Source of the DNA: Sarocladium kiliense
Lineage: Eukaryota; Ascomycota; Sordariomycetes; Hypocreales; Sarocladiaceae
Direction of reading: 5' to 3'
Assembly: GCA_030734395.1 (NCBI GenBank)
Contig: JAUZTG010000012.1
Location: 1,178,001-1,242,000 of the forward strand
Length of the DNA: 64,000 nt
Part shown: one piece after another, positions 9,491-21,519 of the stretch
Position numbering within the stretch: position 1 is the stretch's first letter
How the letters are laid out: each line of letters begins with the position of its first letter
Notes under the pieces: generated by a model
The model's database searches: none
Told to the model about the DNA's origin: nothing
The model's input: only the letters and a program-made list of their open reading frames with translations
Translations under genes and position numbers: made by a program

Positions 9491-12315
9491 AGCACGGGCA
9501 GAGCGAGAAAAGTTCGAACGGAGCTAGAGGTTCCACTCGGGGCTTGATGGACGAGTGAGAAGGCTGGAAGCAAGGCTCAAGTGAAGCGTATGGGAGGGAG
9601 ATTGTGAGCCTGAGGGAGCAGGACAGCCGGGGCAACGGGGAGAGTGGGAGTGGAGTGAAGCTATGGGGCCAGCACAGGATGGCCTAAGAACTGAGGCAGA
9701 TGCGGATTGTGAGGGAAAAAAGAGAGATCACAGATCACGACACGCAGTCCACGACTCAGCGCCAGGACTGACTGTGAGATGTTGGACAGAGGGAGGGAGC
9801 AAGGACCCAGTCGGGGGGAACCGGGAGCAAGGGGGGTGTGGGAGAAGAGAAGGGCCACCGTGGGAAAAAGGAACGGACCAGCATACCGTGGGACCATGAG
9901 ATGACGATAGGGCCACAGGATGCGAGCTATGGACCACAGAGAGAAGAGATATGGGCTTCCGGGTGGAGACAGCTGTGGTGCTGGTTTCGCTTGGGACATG
10001 AATCATGGAATTAGAGGCCACCAAGCGGTGGTATTAGTGGGCTTTCCTGGGAGTTGAGGATTTTAGTGTTTGGCCGGCGGACGAAGGCTGGCATGCTGGG
10101 ACTGTTGGGAGAGTGTGTGTGGCAGTTTGACCACTTTAACTGCAGCCCATACTTTGATAGAGTCAGAGTTGCATCAAGTGCAAGTGGTTAAGAGTCGAAC
10201 GTCTGCGTGTGTCCTTCGTGAAGGGGGTGTGCCCGCGTTTTGGCTTGCATCTCGAATGGAGAAATGTGAACCTGGCACTGGCATTCATTTCTAGAGCCGA
10301 GAAAAATTTTCTCTGCCGTTGCACAAACAATAGGAGAGGACAGACTACAGAGGCAAGGAGCAAAAAGTTGTTGTCTGAGGCTGCGATATTTTGTGAATTT
10401 GCCTGAGGTTGAGATAGAGGCAGAAAAAAAATTAAGATAGGGGGGTGAGGTGAGGCCTGAGGCTCTGCGGCCAGATCCTTGTTCCTCAGTGAGCGAGACA
10501 GATTTACAGGGGGCGGATGGCAGTGACGGGAGGGAGAATGATGGCAGAATGATGATGCTAGGCGAGAATTGCTGGGCGGGTGGTGGTAGAGGGGGACTTG
10601 TGAGCAGTGTGAGCAGTTGTGAGGAGAACAGGTAGAGGGTTAGCAGCTGGATAAAGAAACCCCCACGCCGGAGATGGCGCCCCCACCTTGTTCATCGGCT
10701 GGAAGAAGCTGAGGTACTTGACCCTTGTATGCGGTCAGGTGGGAGATGGAGGTATCGAGCTCAGATTTCTGGCACGTGGGTGGGCCGCGAAGAGACACAG
10801 GCTGAGATACCGAGTTGTCCCGGCCCAGACCCATGACTCGGGGCGTGTCTCTGCGCCTTGTTTTGCAAAAGACCTGCTATTCCGCTCGTTCTGAAGCGTG
10901 GATAGCGAATCCGAGTACCTATGGGATGATGCTAGAGGATAAGGTGTCCACTGGAGCAGGTATAAAGAGTCAGTGTGATCCCTTTCATTCACGGGTAGGT
11001 GCTGGGTCCCTTTCTTTTGAGAGGATGGTTTTGGAAAGGTCGAGTAGTATGCGAGGCTGATGCAAGGCTGTACCTTTCCGGGTGTCGGCTCGGGAGGTCC
11101 CTTGACATGGGAAGCTTGCGCTGCTGTCACACTTATTTGGCCTGAGGCGTAGTGTACCCTTGTACTACCGAGGATAGGGGATGATACCTCGCCTAGGCCC
11201 GAAGACGGAAGACCCAATGACTACTACGATATACCGACACAGAACGACCTTTTTATCGAGACGAACCAAAAGGATTTAATCGATTTCTCTCACAATACCT
11301 GGGAGGATGGTTTCGTGTTGGACGGAACGGTGCTGCGATCAAGAGCTGGCCTCGCCCTAGAGGCATTGCGGCAAAATGACGCAGAGTTTTTTTTTTTCCC
11401 CTTCGCGGACCTGGGCTCCGGTCGACCGCCGGGCCTCGGAAACGGCCACCTGGCTGGCATGGGATTGACGGCCACTTGGAAAACAAGACCAGATCCAATT
11501 ACGGGATCTCCCTACCCTTGCAAGACAGCAAGGTTGCAAAAAGCTAGACCTGGTTAACCCAGATATTGTCGGAGCTGTGCCCTTCTAGGTGCTACTTTGA
11601 TTGATTCTGGAAAACACGCGTTGTCATGGGGGTTGCAGGTGAGTTTTAGGACGAAGCAATTGCCAGACACAGGTTTGGATTCGTAGAAGTAAGAAAGTGA
11701 GGATTGAAATATCCCGGATCCGTAGATCTTTCGATATTCGTAGTTTCCAGCACTTGGAATTCGAGAGAGGTGGCCGACGTCACATCTGTTGAGCTGATGT
11801 AGCTGTCCCTACAGCTGTAGGGTGAGGTCACTGCCCTAGAACTGAAAGCTTGAGCTTGTTTCCTCTTTCGGACAGCTCAAGGGTTCCAGGGGTTGTGATG
11901 TGACATTACCAGCTGGACCCCGTACTCAGAGCTGTGCAAGCTATGCGATACTTTATTCACAATGTGTGGTCGTACATTGCTTGGCGGAGACTTGTGACAT
12001 TGACTACTCGTTCCTTCGAGATCGGAGCTATGTTCTGCATCACCGCAAGTAAATTGTGAAGAGTGGTATCCTCTTCGTGCTTGTAACGTCAAAGCCTATC
12101 TTTTGACACCAATTCGTGCCCACGACAAGATGCACCAACGCTCCGAAACCCCGAACTGGGACTGCATTGTACATTCATTATTTCATGACACATGCCTTTC
12201 CGTTCCCATACTAAGCTAATAGACCTGACTACGATCATCCCTTGGACCCGAACGCCATGCAGAAACAAGAACACGCCTGAAAACCCGGATATCTGAGGGT
12301 ATATGGGTGTTACCC
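9491..12315. other. Long intergenic region upstream of ATP9
   Basis: About 2.8 kb holds only short open frames in conflicting directions, with no domain, no credible splice series and no tRNA structure. The part nearest 9362 is the ATP9 promoter and leader. The part near 12315 is the 3' flank of the acetyltransferase gene. A T/C homopolymer run lies near 11387-11401. An unannotated non-coding RNA cannot be excluded. Confidence 0.4.
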
Positions 12316-14379
12316 TTACTCCATCTCAACATCTTCTTCACCATCTTCCTCAGAGGTCTGCTTCACAGCATATCCCTCCACAAATCCTTCTGCATCACAC
12401 ATTCTCTCCAAGCTGATCCCATGTGTGGCAACATACCTCCTCACAGCCTCCTTATCCACTCTCACACGGTTCACCAGCTTGATCGCCTCATGCTCTGTCT
12501 CTCCTGTATCTAGCCCTGTTGAGGCAGTACCTGCATGCTGCGCCATACTGTCGCTGGTGGCCTCATCTCCCATCTCCCCGTCTTCATCTGCAGCTGGGGG
12601 CGGTTTGCCGGGCCCTAAGCCTGCGTCCTCCGCGACGCCCATCTCTCGCAGGGTCGCGAGGCAATCCTCCACGGCGATCCACGTGGCCTGGCTGCAGTCG
12701 TTGATGTCCACAATGACCTCCTGGTCAGGCCCCGTCGTAGCACTCAAGCTGAGCAACCAGCGTGCAATCTCACCTGCCCAGTATCGCCGGTACCCTTTCC
12801 TTCCTAGATCTGAGATAGGTTTCTCCGGCCCGCCCATCACTCCCTCCCGTCGCGAAATCTCGTAGGACGCACCCATGAGCAGCGCACCGAGCCCCTTGCG
12901 CTGCCAGGGTGGAAAGACGAGGATGCAAGCGAGGTTGTTATTGTCCCATGACATCTTCTCTTTGGAGAAGAAGCCAGTGACCTGTGGTGTCGGTGGACTT
13001 GACAGAGACGTCGTGGTAGGGTTCGCAACGCCTGCGGTCGGGATGAATGGAGGTATTTGGTTTGTACTGGTCGGGGAGTCCACCACTTTCGGCGGCGGCG
13101 GTGTGTAGACGAGGAGAAAGTAATTGAAGCCTGTTACGTCGAAGAAAACAGACTTGTTGTCGAGGAAGAGCTTTGCGAACAGCGACAGATTCTGACAGAA
13201 CAACTGTAGGCCTCAAGTCAGTCAAGACGTCACATATCGGATGCACCTGATACTCACCCCGTCCTTCTCGCCATCCACTTCCCAGATACTCCATTCCCCT
13301 TCATCTTCCACTGTCTCCTCCACGTACCGCAGGCTCTCACCTCGCCTCTTCTTCGTGTTCCCACCAACCGCCGATCCTGACCCCTTGCCTCCATCACCCA
13401 CAGGCACGAGGACTTTCCTCCTTCCGCGAGGATGTGTGTAAATTTTCGTCCCCGGAACGTGGCCCTGCTGCTCGCATATCCGCACATGTCCCCACCACGC
13501 GACCAGCTCCTTGGAGTACTTGAAGCAGCTCGGACACACATACAACCTCCCAAGCATGTTTGGCTGCTGCTGATCCTGCTTCTTCCCCGATTGAGCCTTG
13601 TCATTGGTAGATGATGTCTCCTTGCTTCCCTTGGAAGCATTTCCAGATGTGTCACCGAGCACTTCTTTGCCGTAGTAGCTTGGATACCATGTGCGGAAGC
13701 AGAGACTACCGAATACGACTTTATCGATATTTCGGTCGGCTCGTGGCGCGGGACCTTGAACTGGCTTGCTCGTTGAAGGGTTTGGGGGAGGAACAGGCGT
13801 GACGACGGCGGGTGTTGGAGGTGCGACCCTGCTGTTGGCTCTCGGGGGAGGGTAAGCGCCAGGCCCTTGCGGTTTGACTAAGGAAGAAGGACGCCCTGGT
13901 TGAATGGCCGAGGTCGCATTGTGGTGTGGTACGTGGTAACTGATGTCTGGGGCGACAAGATCCGGCGGCCGCAGATTTTCTTTGGACATGGTGAGGCTGG
14001 CCATGTCGGGGAGTGGGACGGCGGTGGTTGACTGTGGCCAGGAATGGGGTTCGGGAGGAGATTGGTGAGTTTTCGAGGGTCGACCACGACCCCTCTTGAC
14101 GGCTGGAGGCTGACCGTTTGTCTGCTGCGAAGAAGGTGGATTAAAAGATGGCTGTTGCGGCTGTGGTGGTGATGTTGGCTGCACTTGTGGTGGGACCGGC
14201 CTGGATGCGAGGGGCGGAATCGGCGGTGGTGGGATCGGGGTTTGACGCGTAGCGCGTCGCGGTGGCTGTTGGTGCTGCTGCTGCTGCTTGGGGTGCTGCT
14301 GCAGGCTGGACAGGGCAGACGGCGGGGATATAGGAGGAGGAGGAGGAGGGTCTGGATTGGCCTTACGCCTCGTCGGCAT
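12316..14379 (-). CDS. MYST-family histone acetyltransferase, Sas2-like
   Basis: MYST enzymes move acetyl groups from acetyl-CoA to histone lysines (H4K16 for Sas2). The model has exon 1 at 14379-13258, an intron at 13257-13204 (54 bp, GTGAGT...CTACAG) and exon 2 at 13203-12316, giving 669 residues. The N-terminal 200 or so residues are Pro/Gln-rich and disordered. A C2HC zinc finger follows near residue 280 (LYVCPSCFKYSKEL, then GHVRIC). The splice restores WEVDGEKDGLFCQNLSLFAK. The acetyl-CoA site is FPPWQRKGLGALLM, with the catalytic Cys in LACIL (near 465) and the catalytic Glu in GPEKPISDLG. There is no chromodomain, which argues against Esa1. The ATG of MPTRRKA was chosen; an in-frame ATG at 14481 would add 34 residues. 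Family assignment is firm, the Sas2 subgroup moderate. Confidence 0.88.
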
Positions 14380-15298
14380 GGCGAGAGGAGAGTAGAGCCA
14401 GCAGCGGTAGAAGTAAAGGGTGCGATTTCGTTGGAGGAGAGGAGGGACCTCTGACTCGCGGGTCGGGATTGGGCGGGGCACGAGTGCGGGTGGTTGCAGG
14501 AAGGTTGTTGGAGACGAGGGTGTGAAATTCGAGGTCAGGTAGTGGTTAGAGGACGCAAAGTCGATGCATTTTTGGTGACGGTGGTTTGTTTGGGATGGAG
14601 AAGTTGAGAACGGAGGAAGAGGGTGGCAGCTGAGGTTGAGAGGTGAGTGAGTCTGGGAGGTGGTCCTGGTCAGTCAAGTGACTACGAGTTGGCATGGAAT
14701 GTGAGATATACGACGATTGCAGGCGCAAGAGCCACATCAAGACAATGATAAGGACTGATCTTCCCTGAGTTCCGACATAACGACCTGTTATCACGATGAT
14801 CCTTGAAATGATGCTGTCATTTCAATTTGCGTACTGGCACTTTGGACGATGGCATCGACACATCTCACGGGGCACATCTCACGATACATCCCGCCCGTCA
14901 CATACGTAGACAACGCACTGCATTTCTAACCGAGTCTCCTCCGTCTGCTCAGCCATATGTAATACATCTCAGAAACCAAGGCACCCCCTCCAAGACGCTC
15001 CTCTTCACTCTATCAATCCCCGAGCAAGGACCCCTCTGCTTCTCCTTCGTTGTTGAAACTGCTCCCGGCCAGTTACATGTTCGACGACCAGGGTAGGCAG
15101 CTTCCAGTATCAAAGAGCAGCGAGCCACAGCGTGCACCATGGGAGCAATTGGTCCTGCAAGCTCAACTAGGGAGCGTGAGTACGGCCGGTCGGCCGGTGT
15201 GAATAATAAGCCATTACAGACAAAGAAGTTTCGGCGTGCGTCCAACCAGCCATTACCCCTGATCCGAGTGATGTTATCGTTGTACAAGAGGAGGGCTC
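14380..15298. other. Intergenic region between the acetyltransferase gene and RPN3
   Basis: This is the promoter side of the acetyltransferase gene and the 3' flank of RPN3, both on the minus strand. No coding frame beyond chance length and no RNA gene is seen. Confidence 0.45.
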
Positions 15299-17136
15299 TT
15301 AGATGGCATCAAAGTCGCCGCCCAGATCGTCGTCGTCAAGATCACCCTCCTGGATCTCCTTCGCCATCTCTCGCTCGCGCTCGCGCGCCTCCTGTGCATT
15401 CTTCAACTCCAGGCGGTGCTGGTTCATCGGGAATCGCATAGCCTGCATATGTCAGCATAGGGTCTTCATCCGCGGTTCGATATGACGCCTACCTTCACAC
15501 TCTCGTCGTGCAGTGCCAGACACGCTTGAATGCGGTCGTGGAACGCCTCACCCGGTTCCCTCGTCGCATACACGTCGCCCACCTCCTTGCTCTTCATGAA
15601 CCCGTGTTCGCGGTCGAGCGTCGCCTCAATCACGCCATCGCGAATCGCCTTGGCAACAATGTACTCAGCTGACTCCTCACTACCCAGGTGCAGCCGGATG
15701 CAGATGTCGCGGAGGGAAATGCGGGAATAGGACAGGGACATCATCCTGATACCGGTCTTGATGACGTTTTGGCGCAGACGCAGAATAAGAGTGTAGGTAC
15801 CGTCGCGCTGGAACGTATCGGCATGGTCGGCAATGGCCGTCTCGAAGTCCTCCAGGTTGCCAACACGGACCGCCTGCACGAGCAGGAAGTAGGGGTGCAG
15901 CGCGTCCTCAAGAGCGGGCTGACGGAATGTGGCACGGTCGGGGATGTCGCCCATCAGGAGCTCGACCACAAGAAGCAGCTTCGTCGCGGTCTGGGAGAAG
16001 CCCACAGCGCAGTTGCTGCCAGGAGCCTTGCGGGTTGCGGCTGTCAAGTGCTCATGCGCCTCGGTGTAGCGCAGCTGGATGGCGCGGATGCGACCGAGGT
16101 AGTAGAGGAAACGGGCGACCTGGTTATTAACAGCGTTCTCGGGGAACTGAGTGTGCGAGACGAGGAGATCTGCCTGGCTGATGTGCGAGGTGAGAAGGTA
16201 ATTCCTCAGTAGCAGCACGATGACGGATGCCTGTGTGTCGATGTCCTTGCGGAGGACGGCTGTTCGCAAAGCTGCGAGGAGAGTCGGCCGGATGGCAACG
16301 ACGGGAGACTCAGAGGATGGAGGAAGGGGCGCAATGTGCTCGCAGAAGAGGGAGAAGTAGAAGTAGACCTTGGCGGAGAGGGAGTCAAGTGTCCGCCTGT
16401 TGAGGCTCTGGATCCTCTCAGAGAGATATTTTGAGAATTCCGCACCCTTCTGGTACTGCTTTGTGTCGAATAGGTGAACCTGGATCAAGATACCCAGGAA
16501 GATGTCGATCTCCGGGATGATCTCCTTGGCCTCTTTCTTGGAACCGTTCTTCGCCGGCTTGGACTCGCTGTCAACCTCCATCTCGGAGCCGGATGCCTTG
16601 CCGAGCGGCATGCTCTCGCGCTCGATGGCAACAAGAAGGGCCTTGGCAATGTTGCCAGAAGTGACAGTGGCAGGGAAGGTGTCGACGATGGCCTGGGCGA
16701 TGATATCGGGAGTCAGGCGCTTGCGGATAAGGGAGATGGATCGCAGGGCTCGGAGGGAGAATCGGGCATCGAACAGAACGACAGCGCGGTCTAGTAATGC
16801 AAAGTTGCTCTTGATATCTGGGCATGGGTTAGAAAGCTGCGAGGCAGTATGTTCACAAATGTCGAGCTCACCTGCCACAGTCTGAGCAACGGGATCAACC
16901 TTATCGGTCCCGTCCTCGTTCTTCTGCTCGTCACCCATGGAGACATCACCGTCGGCATCAGCAGGCGGCGGTGCCGACGTTTGCTTAGGAGTCTTGGAAG
17001 GGGGCACGACGACAGTCATCTCCTCGTCGCCGTCCTTGGCTGCCTTCTTGCTCTTGGTCTTCTTAGCGTCCTTGCTGCTCCTGACGCCGTTCTCAACCGG
17101 CTTCTTGCCGTTATTGTGTGGTGTTTTGCCAGGCAT
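15299..17136 (-). CDS. rpn3: 26S proteasome regulatory subunit RPN3 (PSMD3)
   Basis: RPN3 is a PCI-domain subunit of the proteasome lid. Exons are 17136-16872, 16817-15493 and 15442-15299, giving 577 residues. The Lys-rich N-terminus is followed by a helical-repeat region from about residue 95 (DIKSNFALLDRAVVLFDARF) and a PCI domain covering roughly residues 340-500 (LRLRQNVIKTGIRMMSLSYS, then ISLRDICIRLHL). The last exon encodes the typical acidic tail ending DDDDLGGDFDAI. The last intron (50 bp, GTAGGC...TGCAG) joins HDESVK to AMRFPMNQHRLE. The first intron (16871-16818, 54 bp) is stop-free and a multiple of three, so unspliced RNA would still encode a full protein with 18 extra residues. 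The start is the ATG of MPGKTPHNNG. Confidence 0.95.
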
Positions 17137-18350
17137 GGCTGATTGTATGTGTGAAGCCGGCAGTGACTGGATTCGCTGGATGGAGAGGCGAGATCAACAG
17201 CGGTGATGTGGTGAAGCGGAGGGAGATGATGATGACAAAGGGCGGCCCCAGCAGAAGTCGAGGGCGGCGCGCTTCGATCGGACTCGGGGCAGGAGTACTG
17301 TGCCAGACGAGGAAGGTTCTCCTCCTAGAAGCTGGTCGCGGCGCAAAGGAGGTTGACGGTCGCAGCGAGAAGCTCGGGTCGTCGATGGAACCGGTGGTTG
17401 ATGATAGCTGGGCAGAGGGCGAGTTGGGCTTTGGGGAAGAGAGGCAGAAGCAGAAAGCTGCCACGGGCCAGGCTGAGGTGCAGATGCGCGGCGGGCTGAG
17501 GTGCCCAGCGTCAGTGCAGTGCAGGGCAGTTAGTCACTGGAGCAGTGGCCTGTGGCGGAGGGACAGCTGGAGGTACATGCACGCGTGCAGTAGCGTCGCC
17601 TGGAAGCGAGGTACCCGATGCGTACCGCGAGGGTGGGTCCGGGACCAAGGCGAAACGATGAGCCGCGACCGGGAGCATGTAGTGTGGCGCGCAGTGGGAG
17701 CTCACAGCATTTCTGGGGAGCTGTAGGTGCTGCGAGCCACACCAAGATAAGGGGACCAGCCACAATGCGTGCTCACTCATCGGAGTGCCGCAAGAGTGAC
17801 GTGACGTTTCGGCGTGGATGCCTGCAGCCTCGACTCCACCGCGTTCTGCTTCCACTTCATTCCACAGCACCTTCAATGACACCGACACAGGTACGGAGGA
17901 CATATGATAAGATGTGCTGGCTATATGTTGACCACAATGCTTCGGCATGAGGCATTGTAGTCGATTGCACACAACCCACACGGTAATCTTGCCTCTCAAT
18001 CATGAATTGGCGATTCACGACCATGGCTTCACATTACACCATCTCATTCACGACACCTAAAGTCGTCCCGTCCAGTTCCAAGCTTATAGTAAGGCAGTGC
18101 ACCACTTCAACCAAGTATTGGCATCACCACAAAGATCACAAAACGAAACCAGGATTTATATGAGTAAAGGTCTGTCATCAAATATATTAGAAGATCAATG
18201 TCCCGCAGAGCCCCAACTCCTAACTACTTGCCAAATACAAATACGCAAAGTCAGAGTCAACGGGCATGCACACCCTTCCAACATCAACTCCCTACTCGCT
18301 CTCCCTGATCACACATTTCGTTGCACATGTACTGTCGTTACGTGAGAAAA
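17137..18350. other. Upstream region of RPN3 and 3' flank of the sulfotransferase gene
   Basis: Open frames here are short and overlap on both strands without any family signature. I see no gene. The last 250 bases before 18350 are AT-richer and may carry the 3' UTR of the sulfotransferase gene. Confidence 0.45.
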
Positions 18351-19369
18351 TTATGCCGCTTTCTGGTTCCCGTACTGCAGCCAGCGTGCGCACTCCTCCC
18401 CAAGTTCCTTCTTCGCCTTCTCCTCGTACTGGCGGTTATCTTCCTCAGACAGTCTGTCCTTCCACCGGGAGTTGGTGCCCTTGTTGATGAAGCTCTGCGC
18501 TCCATTCTCAAAGGCGATCTCAACTTGCGGCGGCGAAGCAAGCTCAGCGTGAGCCTTCATCCAATCGAATGTGCAATGCTCCACGGCCGCATTCCATTGG
18601 TCCTCAGTCATCTCAGGAATTTCGAGGAATTTGACGATCTTGCGCATCTCGCCTGGTAGATCGGCTTTGAGGTCGTTGTAGTGGATCAGCATCAGGTTAG
18701 GGTGGTCTTTGACCTCCCACCAGCTGCGGATGTGGCTGAAGAAAGGCCACAGTTGAGCCCCGTTGGGTCCGTTCTCGCTGTTGAGCAGCTCGACGAAAAG
18801 GTCACGGGGATCATCAGAGGGGCGTTCTAACTTCGGACCGTCGAACTCGCCTTGGGCAAACATCTCGTAGAAGGTAGGAGTGGCAGAGGTGAAGTGGTGA
18901 TGAGCACTCCAGATCATGTCACGTCCGTCACGTCCGATGAAGATGTACTTCGCATTGGGATCCCACTTGAGAGCATCGCGAGGAAGGTGTGTCTTCATGA
19001 ATCGGCGGTTGGTCTGGCCCTGCAGGAGGCCAAGCATGACCTCACGGGGGACGATACGAAGATCAACCCACGGGGATAAGGCGCCGGCAGGGACAGTCGG
19101 GTCGCCTTGGTGGATCAGTTGCGAGACGATCTGTTGAGTCCACTAGAGAGCAGTGCGTGTTAGCCTGAAGAAAGGTGGTTGCATGGCCTTAGACGTCGCC
19201 CTGATGAGCTTACTGTTGTCCCTGATTTCGCATAGGTAGCAATGACGATGTCATCAGGTCGCATTTCCAGTTCGTTCCAGATGGTCGAGTCCATATGATG
19301 GTTCGACACCTCTCGCTCCTTAGGCGGGACACCATTGCTGTGACCGTTGGTAATTGCGGTGACTGCCAT
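18351..19369 (-). CDS. Cytosolic sulfotransferase-like protein (PAPS-dependent)
   Basis: Enzymes of this family transfer sulfate from PAPS to hydroxyl or amine groups of small molecules. Exon 1 is 19369-19214, the intron is 19213-19143 (71 bp, GTAAGC...CTCTAG) and exon 2 is 19142-18351, giving 315 residues. The splice completes the 5'-phosphosulfate-binding loop TYAKSGTTWTQQ, with Lys48. The 3'-phosphate site is visible as FIGRDGRDMIWSAHHHF. A helix with HYNDLKADLPGEMRKIVKFL matches the Sulfotransfer_1 core. The C-terminal RWKDRLSEEDN corresponds to the conserved region that contacts PAPS. No signal peptide is seen, so the protein should be soluble. The substrate cannot be predicted. The next gene upstream, also on the minus strand, is a Zn2Cys6 regulator, and a 28-bp palindrome lies about 320 bp upstream of this start codon. 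Confidence 0.88.
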
Positions 19370-20169
19370 CTTTTCGTTCGATCGAGGGTTTAGAAATTGT
19401 GAATCGTGTCTGCTTTACAAGCTCGCTAGGGTCGTGAAGTCACCTTGTCGAAAAGGCCCTGACTATTTGTACTTAAGCAGGCTTCAGGGCACAGCCCAGA
19501 CAGATCGTGCATGCGTCGCCCATGGTGACGTTACAAACACCGAGCTCATACACTTAGCGCTTATCTATGAACCCTGTGCTGCATGGAAGGAGCGAATCTA
19601 GTCGCGAGACGGACAAGGGGTGCCGAATCGTGGTCGTGATACTGGTCCACGATATTGGGGCACATAGGGCTGGTTGGTGGCTAGTGCTTACGGGTCGTCG
19701 GCCGATGACCCGTAAAGGGCTGGCGCGATGATGACGGTTCGCTGATTTTGCAAAGTCTGGGGGCCTTGGTGATGCTGACTTGGCTTGGACTTTGGTACTT
19801 GTCATGCCATAATCGTCTAAGCACTGGTAGGGCTTCCCCGGTCTGTGTTTAGCGGGATCTGATCATGGCATCTTTCGTTCCAGGCTGATGAAGGTTGGCA
19901 TACGGTGACTCCGAGGACCTGCCCCTTGTGCGTACAGTATCCTTACCTCATCCTAGCTCTCCCCTCATATTATAACTCTTCCAGGAATCTTTTCGTTGCA
20001 GCCTCCTTGGCGCCTCCTTGGCGCCTCAGCTTTCGCCTTGTCTTACTTGCCTCATGTCAAGCGCTGACTGCATCTCAGCTCTCCTTGGTTCGGCGGAACT
20101 CTCTCCTCCAGCTTTCGATTCGACCTTTCGAAATCCGTAAGGATGAATCTGACATGGCATTGTTCGAAA
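19370..20169. other. Promoter region of the sulfotransferase gene
   Basis: The 800 bp between the sulfotransferase start and the regulator's stop codon contain no gene. The one clear structure is the palindrome at 19688-19715. Confidence 0.5.
19688..19715. promoter_or_regulatory. 28-bp near-perfect palindrome (candidate operator)
   Basis: TTACGGGTCGTCGG is followed directly by CCGATGACCCGTAA. The two 14-bp halves are inverted repeats with one mismatched pair and no spacer. The centre holds CGG and CCG triplets (TCGGCCGA) and the flanks hold GGGTC/GACCC. CGG half-sites are typical of Zn2Cys6 factors. Binding here is inference. Confidence 0.5.
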
Positions 20170-21519
20170 TTAGTACACTAATTTATCAGCAAGCACTGTC
20201 TCCTCATCGTCCACAGGTATCAACTCCTCGCTCAGCCCCAACGCAAACTCTCCGTCTAGCACTCGACATGGCCAGCGCATTGCCCAGTGATACTTCTCCG
20301 GAAGTAAGCCTTGAATCCCTCGCACGCTCTTTGTTGCTACCTCGTACCGACCTTTGCCGTTCATCCACCATCTGACGCCCAACCCTTTGGCTTTGATCAA
20401 CACCGTGAGGTACGCCAGGAGAATCATTGCAAGTGGATCATAGGCCTCAAGAAGTATCCTTAAGCCCAGCCGGCACCTCGTTGTCACCGTTCCCACGAAA
20501 CGGCGCAGTAGCGTCGACGGCATCCCTGAGAAGAAACCTCGGTATACCATGAGAACGTAGTCGCGTGCTTCTTCGTATGCTGCTTTCCTCCCTGCATCTT
20601 TCTCTGCCTCAACGTCAAAGCCCAGCCACAATGCATCCAGTTCTCCTTCAATTACTCGCATTTGCCTCTGCTCATTCTCCGTAAGGTCTTCAGTTAGGAC
20701 CTCATCAGGCAGGCGCTCCGATCCCACCCAGGCGTACCCCATTTGCTTCAGCCGGTCGGACTGGGAAATAAAAAGCTGTGCGACATTATCTCTGACTGCC
20801 CAGTATAGCATCGGCAGCTCGTACTGCTCGTTGTCGCGGGTTTCGTGCCCTGCGATCCAGCACAGGTTCGCCAACATTACTGCTGATAACCAGACCGGCT
20901 CCGCCAGAGCACCGTTGAAGTTTGGAATAGCCTTTCGGTGGCCGACCAGTGTCCTGTCCAGGTAGCGTGCAGCAGCCATGGACATACGATGGTCGTTACC
21001 CGCATGAGCGCCAAGATGCATGGCGGAGAGGGCCAGCATAGGGTTCAAGACGACCTCCGACTCAAAGGCCATCCTCGGGATAATGTCTAGCCACATGTTC
21101 ATTGGGCCACCGCAAGGTGACATGGTCGCAGCAACATGGCGCGTGTAGTGATGCATGAGGAGAAGCTCTATGGAGCGCCACTGCCCTGACTGCTCCACGG
21201 CCGGTGGATGTAGACTTACACCGGACATCGGGTCTCCAAGGGAGGTGTTGCTTTCTTGCAAGGCTTTTGATGTTGCTTTGCGTCTCGCAAGAACTGGACC
21301 ATATTCGCATCTCTCGATGTTCACGAACCGGCGTCTACAGTTGCTACAGACAGGCTTGATCTCATCGCACTGTTGCGAATGTCAGTCCTCGACACGTTGT
21401 AAAATGGCGGAGTTGAGGCATCGTACCTTAACACGCCGTGCCTTACAAGTAGCGCAGCCACTGCGGGATTTCCTCAACCTGATCCCGGCCCCGGAAGTGA
21501 ACCCTAGATCCGTAGACAT
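20170..21519 (-). CDS. Zn(II)2Cys6 transcription factor
   Basis: This is a fungal DNA-binding regulator. Exon 1 is 21519-21427 (31 codons), the intron is 21426-21370 (57 bp, GTACGA...CAACAG) and exon 2 is 21369-20170, giving 430 residues. The zinc cluster is split by the intron: Cys22 and Cys25 (SGCATCKARRVK), then Cys32, Cys39 and Cys42 (CDEIKPVCSNC), then Cys52. The last spacing (nine residues between Cys42 and Cys52) is slightly longer than the common six to eight. The rest is a helical regulatory domain (LALSAMHLGAHAG, LYWAVRDNVAQLF). It resembles the Upc2/sterol-uptake type of C6 protein rather than the long fungal_trans type. The target genes are unknown; the sulfotransferase just downstream is a reasonable candidate by position only. 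Confidence 0.88.

Noticed and set aside
10735..11217. A 160-codon minus-strand frame in the long region upstream of ATP9
   Set aside because: No ATG-supported domain, no splice partners, and the composition looks random.
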